Positions 47,141-54,980 of a stretch of 64,000 bases of DNA are shown piece by piece. Made by a program: the position numbers and the translations under genes. The notes under the pieces were generated by a model. That model searched no databases. It had not been told where the DNA came from and was given only the letters and a program-made list of their open reading frames with translations. Numbering within the stretch: the stretch's first letter is position 1; every line of letters starts with the position of its first letter. Source of the DNA: Saprospiraceae bacterium (GTDB lineage Bacteria > Bacteroidota > Bacteroidia > Chitinophagales > Saprospiraceae); assembly GCA_016717265.1 (NCBI GenBank), contig JADKFX010000001.1, forward strand, positions 186,001-250,000. Direction: 5' to 3'.

Positions 47141-48198
47141 ATAACCAATCCTTCCAATTCAAATTTTGGATTCCAACGAGGAATGCAAACAGCTCCCTTT
47201 GTTTTTAAACCAGATCCATTTCGCTTAGATTTTGTTGTTTTCGATTCCACTTTGGGAGCAATTTCAGGATCTGGTAATTTTCTTCTAACTCCATCTATTG
47301 CCACTGCCTGGGGGTTCTTAAAGGGTCTAATCACATTTGGCCAATCGAATTTTAAGCCACTTAATTTTTCAATTTCTTCTAGTCTTACCTGATATGTTTT
47401 TCCATCTTTAAAAACTAAATGTTCAAAAATATCATCGTCTTTTAAAAGACACAATACTTTTGTATTTACAAGGAATGGTTTTTTGATAATCGCATCTTCT
47501 ATTAAAAAGGCTTCCTGACTTTGTATAAAACCTACAGCATAAACTTTTTTATCATTCTTCTTCCAAACAACTACTTTCCAAAATAAACTTGGAATTTTAA
47601 TATCCGATCCATTTATTTGTGTTACAAAAATACCATCTGTATCAGATAATACAGGTCCTGTAAAAACACTGACTCTCAGATCCTGTGAATCTGCTCCGGT
47701 ATGCAAAATATTAGCTTCTAAATCTGCCCAAATTTCCTGATTTAATTTTTCATGTTGGGGTGCACAATTTGGAAACCAAAAGGTATGAACACCTGCTTTA
47801 ATGCTGAGTTCTTTTTCACCCCATTCCGGATCTTCTCTCCGCACTAAATGGCCCCTGTCAAATTTACTATTTTCAGCATTATAAAGCCTATCGCCCAATT
47901 GATCATCCATAGTAATTCTAGGATCCTCATTCCAGGTCCCTTTTCGACTATTATCTTGCCAACATGTTCCATCAATATTTACAGATGTAAAATAAGCAAG
48001 TTTCCTGCTTTTACACATGACCGCCGAATAATGAATATAATTAATCCGATATTTTCCTTTTTGAAATTTAAGTAAATCCTTTCTCTGCTTTGCAGATAAC
48101 TTTGGCAATGCTATTAAATAATTACTTCCTAAAAATCTCGAATTATATCCACCATCTGTTTCTGGTTGCTTTTTAATTCTTGCAGCTTTTGTTACCAC
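47137..48198 (-). CDS. DNA/RNA non-specific endonuclease family protein
   Basis: 353 aa. The NUC-family motif DRGH is at residues 114-117 (SKFDRGHLVRRED) with His117 as general base, followed by NCAPQHEKLNQEIWADLE, whose Asn binds the catalytic Mg2+. The family cuts DNA and RNA without sequence preference. No signal peptide is seen, unusual for relatives that are often secreted. The start is GTG; an in-frame stop lies six codons upstream and no ATG is available. The C-terminal 70 residues are Lys/Pro-rich. It is the convergent neighbour of the caspase gene (4 bp overlap). Confidence 0.9.
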   Translation of the reverse strand: MVTKAARIKKQPETDGGYNSRFLGSNYLIALPKLSAKQRKDLLKFQKGKYRINYIHYSAVMCKSRKLAYFTSVNIDGTCWQDNSRKGTWNEDPRITMDDQLGDRLYNAENSKFDRGHLVRREDPEWGEKELSIKAGVHTFWFPNCAPQHEKLNQEIWADLEANILHTGADSQDLRVSVFTGPVLSDTDGIFVTQINGSDIKIPSLFWKVVVWKKNDKKVYAVGFIQSQEAFLIEDAIIKKPFLVNTKVLCLLKDDDIFEHLVFKDGKTYQVRLEEIEKLSGLKFDWPNVIRPFKNPQAVAIDGVRRKLPDPEIAPKVESKTTKSKRNGSGLKTKGAVCIPRWNPKFELEGLVI

Positions 48199-48259
48199 AG
48201 ATAAATACTTTACAATTTATAATGAATCAGAAAAAATTATTTATAAATAATTAAACACA

Positions 48260-48619
48260 TCAATTTACGATGATCGTATATTCCTTTTGCTCTATAGCTT
48301 GGTTTTCCCAGGATCTTTTTAATTGTAATACCAATTTTGAATTTCCTTTCTTTTTACCAGTTAATTTGACTTCAAGATTTTGCTTACCGCCAACCACTAA
48401 AGAATCTTTCTTAGAATTCCTGGCATCCATAGCAACCTGAACGACTTCTGTATGATTATTAAATAATTCCCACTGATAACCAGTACCTGCGGATTGCTCA
48501 AGTTGAATAATATGTATCTGACCAATCTTTAAATGGATTTCATTCATAGGCACATTTTCGCGACAAGCAATTATAAATAATAAACATAAAGCCAGATTGG
48601 TTAAAATATATTTTTTCAT
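48260..48619 (-). CDS. Chagasin-type cysteine protease inhibitor (I42), lipoprotein
   Basis: 119 aa from the ATG at 48619. The signal ends in a lipobox-like FIIAC (Cys19). The inhibitor motifs of chagasin are visible: GTGYQW (45-50, the NPTTGYxW loop), VGGKQ (76-80, second loop) and RSW (102-104, the RPW loop). Chagasins block papain-like (C1) proteases, and the gene just upstream encodes a C1 protease. The two are 92 bp apart on one strand; this gene has its own TATATTTG element 4 bases before the ATG. Confidence 0.87.
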   Translation of the reverse strand: MKKYILTNLALCLLFIIACRENVPMNEIHLKIGQIHIIQLEQSAGTGYQWELFNNHTEVVQVAMDARNSKKDSLVVGGKQNLEVKLTGKKKGNSKLVLQLKRSWENQAIEQKEYTIIVN

Positions 48620-48623
48620 ATTA

Positions 48624-48631
48624 CAAATATA
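48624..48631 (-). promoter_or_regulatory. Promoter -7 element of the inhibitor gene
   Basis: TATATTTG on the minus strand, exact TAnnTTTG, only 4 bases before the ATG at 48619. If used, transcription would begin at or next to the start codon. Confidence 0.45.
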
Positions 48632-48711
48632 GGAAACAGAAGTAGACACTGGTTTAAGCAAATGCACAAAATATATAAATTAAATGCTTCTGGCTTTGTC
48701 TAAACCAATTT

Positions 48712-49605
48712 CTAGAATGCTCCAGTATCAAACCATCCTGCTTTTACAAGTGACCAGATATCTTCTGCAAGTCGATTTTCAATATACTTATAAGGGAACC
48801 ATCCATAACCTCCATCCCCCCAACCTGTGCCCCAAGAGTTGCGAATTAAAAGTGCACCGGTAGTTTTTGAACCATCATCTGTATTTATAATTACTTTTTT
48901 ATCATCATATCCTATTGCAATAATTGCATGACCACCCACTACGGAATCTGTTATTTTTGGATATGGAATGCAACCCCCATTACTGCTTGATTGATCTAAT
49001 GCACTCTGATAACAGGTAAAACCAAACATACTTGGTAAGCCTGCTGCCAAATAAGATTTCATATTTGCTAAAGCTGCAGTACCGGTGGTTGTGCCTGAGT
49101 CCAGACGATAGTATTTAATTCCTTTATAATTTTGGGCAAAGGAGTAACAAAAAGCAGAAGGTTCCTCTTCAAATTTAGAAATTACATAAGGATGATATTT
49201 TTCCGGAGGGGCGCCAAATCCGGCAATAGCTTGCATTGTTGTGCGTAAATAAGCACCCGTGTCTCCCTTCCATAGCAGTAATTTCCTGGTTACTTTATAT
49301 AAAAATAAACGGGATGCATCAATATGTTTTCCATATGCACGTTGTTCAAAATATTCTAATAAGCCAATTCCAGCATGCGCAGTACAGGAACCTAAACTTT
49401 TTTGGTCTTCTATAGGTGAACAAAAACTTCTTAAATCAACAGAAGTTGGAGTTTTTACTGGTTTTGCTTTGGCTTTTTTTATTCCTGTCTCATGAAAGTT
49501 ATCAACTTTCAAAAGCTCGTTAGAAATAATTGCACTATCTGGTGTAAAATCTCGTAAATCCGGGCGATCTGGTATCCAACCCATACCTAAAACTTGAGTA
49601 TCCAT
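48712..49605 (-). CDS. Papain-like C1 family cysteine protease
   Basis: 297 aa with a complete catalytic set: Gln68 (oxyanion hole, EDQKSLGSC), Cys74, His226 (VVGGHAIIAIGYDD) and Asn256 (IRNSWGTGWGDGGYG). The start gives no signal peptide; the first 55 residues (MDTQVLGMGWIPDRPDLRDF) form a short pro-region of the kind seen in bacterial C1 peptidases, which are often cytoplasmic or exported by other routes. The inhibitor gene follows at 48619. Function may be intracellular proteolysis or extracellular attack, with the lipoprotein inhibitor protecting the cell envelope. Confidence 0.92.
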   Translation of the reverse strand: MDTQVLGMGWIPDRPDLRDFTPDSAIISNELLKVDNFHETGIKKAKAKPVKTPTSVDLRSFCSPIEDQKSLGSCTAHAGIGLLEYFEQRAYGKHIDASRLFLYKVTRKLLLWKGDTGAYLRTTMQAIAGFGAPPEKYHPYVISKFEEEPSAFCYSFAQNYKGIKYYRLDSGTTTGTAALANMKSYLAAGLPSMFGFTCYQSALDQSSSNGGCIPYPKITDSVVGGHAIIAIGYDDKKVIINTDDGSKTTGALLIRNSWGTGWGDGGYGWFPYKYIENRLAEDIWSLVKAGWFDTGAF

Positions 49606-49924
49606 GATGTATAATTTTTTGGTTAAGAAATAAATTTAAAGAAAATAGCTCGATGGAAAATATTGAAACAAATGAAATTTTCTAAATTATCACCGCTTCG
49701 GATACAAAGTTCAGGAAATAAATATAATCAGAATGCACGAATGTGATTTGGAAAAACTTATATAATTTAAAATATAATGTTTAGTGATTTGATTTTCTTA
49801 GTAATATTCCAATAAAACGCTAAATGATCTGAATCCTTTTTTCTATTAAATGGTCCTAAAGTAGTATAGACGAGGAATGTATGCTATGCAAAATTTACAT
49901 TCCAGAATATCATTCTAAAAAAAA
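49606..49924. other. Intergenic region with a hairpin
   Basis: About 320 bases between the TPR gene end and the protease start. It contains an inverted repeat GGAATGTA (49874-49881) and TACATTCC (49896-49903), 21 bases past the TPR stop, which may act as its terminator although no T-run follows. Otherwise nothing recognised. Confidence 0.4.
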
Positions 49925-51727
49925 TTATTGCAATTTGTCTCCTCTTAATATACGAAATCGTTTACGAGCTTCTACTGCTAAAACGCTATTACTGAATTCC
50001 ATAAATAATTTTTCATAGAGTTCTTTCGCTTTTTCCTTATTATTTAATTGATAATCATAGATCTGTGCAAGTTCGTATAAAGCGTTATCAGCACGGATTT
50101 CTTCTTTGTGTTTTTCTAAAATCAATTCATATTTTTTAATAGCAGCCTCCGTTTGCTTTTTATGATTATAAATTTTCGCTTCTAAAAACCAAACATCATC
50201 TTCCAGAAATTTAATCTCAGGATCTGTAAACGGAATTTGATTTAATTTATATAAAGCTGAATCATATTGATTTTGAAATACTTTTAATTCTGCTTGTGAA
50301 TACATACTTAAAGATTCTCCTGTAGTATCCTGATTTAAATTGTCCTGAATAAAAACTGATAAATCAATTGCATCATTAGAAATAAGTCGACTTGTTGCCC
50401 TTTTTAAAATATCAAACTGCTCTTGAGCCCATTGAAAATCACCTGCAAAATAAGAAAGTCTTGCATTTTTAAAACGAGCCAATTCACCTAATTCATCTTC
50501 TTTAAAATCTTTATCCACTTGAGAATACAAAAGCGTTGCTTCCCAACGTTCTCCGGTAATTAAATAATAATCTCCAAGATCTAGTTTTGCTTTAGCTTTC
50601 GTATGGGGTTCTACAAAATTACTTTTCACCAATTCTAACAGAAGATTTATAGCTTTATCCAAATTATTTAGATAGCGCGCTTCCAATTCAGCATATTCTA
50701 TAACTAATGGCGCGGATAAATAATTTTTACCAAACTCATCTTTGTATTTTTGATAATCTGTCTCCAGTGCTACAAGGTCTGCTTGTTTATAATCATTGCG
50801 TTCAATAATTAATTGTCTTCTGAATGCCAATACTTGTCGGCAAGCTTCATGATAAAATGAACCAGAAACCCCTTTTTCCCGAATGTAATTTAAGGCATCA
50901 ATTGCGGTATGCAGATCATTATCTGCTGCAGCTGCCATTGCAAGATTAAAAATGCGGTTTCCATTTTCATTCAATTTTCGATCTAGCGCTTTCGCTTGTC
51001 TAAATGCATTACCATACTCTTTAACTTGCACTAAAGACCACATTAAGAGTTCTGCAAATGGAATGGATTCTGGATTTTTATCGAGTCGTTGATAAATTTG
51101 AGCCTGTAAGATTTTATATTGTTCTGGTGTTAAATAAGCGATTAATAAATTTTGAATTCCTTGCACCTGAACAGATTGATTTTCCAGCCCATCTAAAAAA
51201 TACTTCATCATCGTTTCCAGATCCCCTTTACGTCTATAGAGATCTGCAAGATTATAGGTAAAAAAGGTCTGAGACTTCATTAGTTTTTCCCCTTTTTCAT
51301 AAGTCTTTATTGCAAGATCGTATCGTGTAATCTGAATAAAGGCATTTGCCAATCTGTGAATGATGGAAACATCGGCCGTAAGTTTATCGACTGCATCTAA
51401 AAATTGCTTTTCAGCCTTGTCTGGATCATTTCTGCGAATTAACAAATTTCCATAGGTGACATATAATTGTACCTCTTTAGGTTTTCTATTAATTTCTTTA
51501 CGAACGATGTCTTCGCATTCTGAAAATTGTTTTAAGGCCATTAGACAATCCACATAACGGTTAAAAAAATTATCGTTATTAGGGTTTTTCTGATACATTG
51601 ACTGATACAAGGTTGCAGCTTTCTCATATTCCCCATCATTATAGTATTGTTGGGCAAGTCTGGGATCCTGACTATAGATCAGAGAACTATAAAAACACAA
51701 TAGAAAAAGCAATTTTCTCATAAGCAT
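49925..51727 (-). CDS. Secreted tetratricopeptide-repeat protein, 600 aa
   Basis: Signal peptide of about 19 residues (ATG at 51727, or the third codon ATG at 51721), then TPR-type helices over most of the length, e.g. YYNDGEYEKAATLYQSMYQK, LANAFIQITRYDLAIKTYEK and, near the C-terminus, YELAQIYDYQLNNKEKAKEL. Proteins of this kind act as scaffolds in the periplasm. No catalytic motif. Single gene. Confidence 0.85.
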   Translation of the reverse strand: MLMRKLLFLLCFYSSLIYSQDPRLAQQYYNDGEYEKAATLYQSMYQKNPNNDNFFNRYVDCLMALKQFSECEDIVRKEINRKPKEVQLYVTYGNLLIRRNDPDKAEKQFLDAVDKLTADVSIIHRLANAFIQITRYDLAIKTYEKGEKLMKSQTFFTYNLADLYRRKGDLETMMKYFLDGLENQSVQVQGIQNLLIAYLTPEQYKILQAQIYQRLDKNPESIPFAELLMWSLVQVKEYGNAFRQAKALDRKLNENGNRIFNLAMAAAADNDLHTAIDALNYIREKGVSGSFYHEACRQVLAFRRQLIIERNDYKQADLVALETDYQKYKDEFGKNYLSAPLVIEYAELEARYLNNLDKAINLLLELVKSNFVEPHTKAKAKLDLGDYYLITGERWEATLLYSQVDKDFKEDELGELARFKNARLSYFAGDFQWAQEQFDILKRATSRLISNDAIDLSVFIQDNLNQDTTGESLSMYSQAELKVFQNQYDSALYKLNQIPFTDPEIKFLEDDVWFLEAKIYNHKKQTEAAIKKYELILEKHKEEIRADNALYELAQIYDYQLNNKEKAKELYEKLFMEFSNSVLAVEARKRFRILRGDKLQ

Positions 51728-52024
51728 TAAACGAATAGGAGGTAAAATTAGTTTAATTTAAGAGAAGCATATAAACATTCGTATTTATACCTGGGTTTGA
51801 TTTATACTTAAATCCCCATGATACAATCTCAACTTTAAATGAATTGAAAATAAATCTGAATTGGAACCTATTGTATAATCCAGCGAATAGCCTGACAAAA
51901 CGAATGCCGTTTTTCAATTTCCTATAATTAAAAATGGTTGCTGGAATCTAAATGTGTTACCAGAATTAGCAGTATTAAAAATAAGCAATCCGATAAAATA
52001 ATTCTAAAAATTAGGTTTAGGAAG

Positions 52025-52423
52025 CTAAATCTTGTCGATTAATTTTCTTAAACCTGACCCTAAAAATGGATCTAAAATAAAGAAGCCAAATAATATACCG
52101 AATCCATTCGCTATAATATCTAAAACATCAAATTGTCTTCCCTGAAGGCTTAAATATTGAAGTCCTTCTAAGCTGATGCCTAGAAAAAGGAGCCAAAAAC
52201 CTATCGATATATACTGTACCGTCTTAAATTTAAGTAGCTGATATTTTCTAAAACACCAGCTAGCAGCACCATAAAACAAAAGATGTCCGATTTTATCTAA
52301 GGCTAAAAAGTCAAGCCAACTTAATGTCTGCATACTTTTACCTGGCAATAGCGATAAAACAATGATAGACAAAACGACAAGCCAGCCAAATAACAAGAAA
52401 TGATTTGGCTTAAAAACTAACAT
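52025..52423 (-). CDS. VanZ family protein
   Basis: 132 aa with about four membrane helices (FLLFGWLVVLSIIVLSLLPG, then IGHLLFYGAASWCF, etc.). The VanZ pattern of LPG followed by DKIGHLLFYG, then EGLQYLSLQGRQFDVLDIIANGFG is complete. VanZ-like proteins give low-level teicoplanin resistance in enterococci, and elsewhere have no clear role. It is the last gene of the gltA-gcvH-vanZ run (13 bp after gcvH). Confidence 0.87.
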   Translation of the reverse strand: MLVFKPNHFLLFGWLVVLSIIVLSLLPGKSMQTLSWLDFLALDKIGHLLFYGAASWCFRKYQLLKFKTVQYISIGFWLLFLGISLEGLQYLSLQGRQFDVLDIIANGFGILFGFFILDPFLGSGLRKLIDKI

Positions 52424-52436
52424 AGCATTGAAAATA

Positions 52437-52829
52437 CTAGTGGCCTATAAGTTCTTTGTAACTTTTAGAATCTAATAGATGGTTTAATTCTTCAGCATTT
52501 AGAATCTCAATTTTAACGATCCAACCCTTTCCATAAGGATCTGAATTAATTAAAGTAGGATCATTACCAGATTTTTCATCTAATAGCGGATTAAATTCAA
52601 GGATTTTACCGGTGACTGGCATAAAGAGATCAGAGGTTGTTTTTACTGCTTCTACAGTACCGAAGATGTCATCTTTTGCAACTTCATCTCCAACAGTTTC
52701 AACTTCGACATAAACCAGATCACCCAATTCTGATTGAGCAAATTCAGTAATTCCAATAGTGGCATTCATTCCTTCTACAAGAATCCACTCATGTTCTTTT
52801 GTATACTTAAGTTGGTCAGGAAAATTCAT
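52437..52829 (-). CDS. gcvH: Glycine cleavage system H protein
   Basis: 130 aa lipoyl carrier that shuttles the aminomethyl group between P, T and L proteins. The lipoylated lysine is Lys63 in [13 protein letters not shown], and the start [14 protein letters not shown] is standard. None of gcvP, gcvT or lpd lies nearby. It is placed 15 bp after gltA and 13 bp before vanZ, an arrangement that suggests co-transcription with a TCA-cycle gene. Confidence 0.97.
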   Translation of the reverse strand: MNFPDQLKYTKEHEWILVEGMNATIGITEFAQSELGDLVYVEVETVGDEVAKDDIFGTVEAVKTTSDLFMPVTGKILEFNPLLDEKSGNDPTLINSDPYGKGWIVKIEILNAEELNHLLDSKSYKELIGH

Positions 52830-52844
52830 AAGGCGAATATCGTT

Positions 52845-54158
52845 TTAATTGTTTGAATGTGCTAAAAAGCTTTTAATTTCTTCAGTAGTTAATGATTTTG
52901 GCCTTTCCAAAGGCAAATTATAGGCCCGATCCCAGCATAACTGCGCTAAGACACCTAATGCTCTGGAAACCCCAAACATTACAGTATAAAAATTATGTTC
53001 TTTTAAACCATAGTGCTCTAATAAGGCACCGGAATGAGCATCAACATTAGGCCAAGGATTTTTTACTTTGCCAAGACTTTCTAAAATTGGAGGAACCACT
53101 TCAAAAACATTCCAAACAATTTGAACCATGTCATCTTCTTTACAATGCTTTTCAGCGAAATCCTTTTGTGCTAAAAATCGAGGATCTGGTTTTCTTAAAA
53201 CTGCATGGCCATAACCTGGAACTACGACTCCATTGCTCAAGGTTGTTTTTACATAATCTGCAATCTGATCTTTAGTCGGTGTCCTGGTACCTAGATCCCG
53301 GATCATATCATAAATCCAATCCATGACCTCTTGATTCGCCAATCCATGAAGCGGCCCCGCAAGGGCATTCATACCTGCAGCTAAAGAAAGATATGCATCA
53401 CTCAAGGTTGATCCAACAAGATGCACTGTATGTGCTGATGCATTTCCACCTTCGTGATCTGCATGTATTGTCATATAAAGTCTCATTAAATCCCGAAACG
53501 CAGGATCATTTTTACCCAACATATGGGCAAAATTAGCACTCCAATCAAGACTTGGGTCAGACTCAATATGCTCGTTATTATAAAAGGTTTTACGATAGAT
53601 ATATGCAGCGACCAAAGGAAGTTTTGCAATGAGATTCATACAATCTTCATACATAATTTCCCAATAATTGGCTTTCACCATCCCATTTTCGTATTCATGT
53701 GCAAATACACTTTCAGACTGCATTGCCATAATCGCAATGCTAAATTGAGTCATTGGGTGTGTCCTGGAATCTAAATGGTCTAATAGGTCATAATCTTTAG
53801 GAGTCAATATGCCTCGGCGTTGCCATTCATTGCTTAACCAAATTACGTCTTCTTCTGTAGGTAAACTACCCGTTAACATGAGCCAAAACAGACCTTCCGG
53901 AAGCGGTTCGGTAGCGCCATTAATTTTTGGCAACTGTTCTCTTAAGTCGGGAATGCTAAAACCTCTGAAACGGATACCTTCTGTTGAATCTAAAGAAGAT
54001 GTTTCCCAGATCATACTTTGGATTCCTCGCATACCCCCGTAAACCTGCTCAATCTGGACACTATCTATAATTTTAGTGCCATATGACTTGACCAGTGTTT
54101 TGATCTCCTCTACCGAGGAACTGAATCTCGATTTAAAAAGTGTCTTTAATCTATCCAT
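52845..54158 (-). CDS. gltA: Citrate synthase (eukaryotic-type)
   Basis: 437 aa from the ATG at 54158; a TTG at 54194 would add 12 residues but would lie almost on the promoter. It condenses acetyl-CoA and oxaloacetate to citrate in the TCA cycle. Catalytic His are in HADHEGGNASAHT and PGYGHAVLRKPDPRF, with the catalytic Asp near WPNVDAHSGALL. Overall sequence resembles the mitochondrial (Si) type rather than the E. coli NADH-sensitive type. It heads the gltA-gcvH-vanZ run and has a TACTTTTG promoter element 40 bases upstream. Confidence 0.95.
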   Translation of the reverse strand: MDRLKTLFKSRFSSSVEEIKTLVKSYGTKIIDSVQIEQVYGGMRGIQSMIWETSSLDSTEGIRFRGFSIPDLREQLPKINGATEPLPEGLFWLMLTGSLPTEEDVIWLSNEWQRRGILTPKDYDLLDHLDSRTHPMTQFSIAIMAMQSESVFAHEYENGMVKANYWEIMYEDCMNLIAKLPLVAAYIYRKTFYNNEHIESDPSLDWSANFAHMLGKNDPAFRDLMRLYMTIHADHEGGNASAHTVHLVGSTLSDAYLSLAAGMNALAGPLHGLANQEVMDWIYDMIRDLGTRTPTKDQIADYVKTTLSNGVVVPGYGHAVLRKPDPRFLAQKDFAEKHCKEDDMVQIVWNVFEVVPPILESLGKVKNPWPNVDAHSGALLEHYGLKEHNFYTVMFGVSRALGVLAQLCWDRAYNLPLERPKSLTTEEIKSFLAHSNN

Positions 54159-54198
54159 GTACTTTCTGTCTGAAACTATCCTTTCAAAAAACAAAGCG

Positions 54199-54206
54199 CA
54201 AAAGTA
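54199..54206 (-). promoter_or_regulatory. Promoter -7 element of gltA
   Basis: TACTTTTG on the minus strand, exact TAnnTTTG match followed by CGC, 40 bases before the ATG at 54158. It supports ATG 54158 over the TTG at 54194. Confidence 0.55.
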
Positions 54207-54326
54207 TAATGTTTTTAAAGAATTAAAAGAAAAAGATGATTCTTAACATTAATTTCATAAAATGCCTATTTTAAAATGCATAGACAATTCTTTTAATAAT
54301 AATAAGTCCACCTGAATTCTCTGTTT

Positions 54327-54334
54327 TAGCTTTG
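54327..54334 (+). promoter_or_regulatory. Promoter -7 element of the DUF3109 gene
   Basis: TAGCTTTG, exact TAnnTTTG, only 4 bases before the ATG at 54339, so the transcript could be leaderless. Confidence 0.4.
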
Positions 54335-54338
54335 TGCC

Positions 54339-54938
54339 ATGTTTATTATAGATAACGTTTTGATTAGTGATGATGTTTTAGAATCCAATTTTATTTGTGC
54401 TTTAGATAAATGTAAAGGAGCTTGTTGCTATGAAGGTGATTTTGGTGCCCCGATTACAAATGATGAAAAAGATAAACTGGACTCTATTTATCATCAGGTA
54501 AAAGCATATTTATCTCCAAAAAGCATCCTTGAAATTGAAAAAAATGGCAACTCCGCATATTATCGTGAAATGAAATCCTTTGGAACTACCCTTATGCCTG
54601 ATGGCGCCTGTGTCTATATGAATAAGGATGAACATGGGATTGCCGCTTGTGGAATCGAACAAGCATATAAAGCAGGAGCTACTGATTTTCAAAAACCAAT
54701 CTCCTGTCATTTATATCCTATCCGGGTGAAAGAAAACAAAGCACAAGGATTTACGGCTCTGAATTATGATCAATGGGATATCTGTAAAGCGGCTTGCAGT
54801 TTAGGGGAATCTGAAAAGTTACCACTTTTTCGATTTGTTAAGGATGCTCTAATCCGAAGGTTTGGACTTAGCTTTTATGAAGAGTTGGAAGCATTGTACA
54901 AACATTTATTACTCCAAAAGAAAAATCCCAATATTTAG
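54339..54938 (+). CDS. DUF3109 family protein (Cys-rich, YkgJ-like)
   Basis: 199 aa, cytoplasmic. The N-terminus shows FICALDKCKGACC, and further Cys are in GACVYM, AACGIEQ, SCHLYPIR and DICKAACSLGE, the pattern of DUF3109 and related Fe-S/zinc-chelating YkgJ proteins. It is conserved in Bacteroidota, with no assigned role. It converges on metH (42 bp between stops) and diverges from gltA. Confidence 0.9.
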   Translation: MFIIDNVLISDDVLESNFICALDKCKGACCYEGDFGAPITNDEKDKLDSIYHQVKAYLSPKSILEIEKNGNSAYYREMKSFGTTLMPDGACVYMNKDEHGIAACGIEQAYKAGATDFQKPISCHLYPIRVKENKAQGFTALNYDQWDICKAACSLGESEKLPLFRFVKDALIRRFGLSFYEELEALYKHLLLQKKNPNI

Positions 54939-54980
54939 TTTTACAAAACTTGTTTAAAACATGGATGATTTATCCTGATC

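Noticed and set aside
54159..54194. TTG start for gltA giving 449 aa
   Set aside because: It lies only 4 bases from the promoter element and adds a non-conserved extension; ATG 54158 is better.
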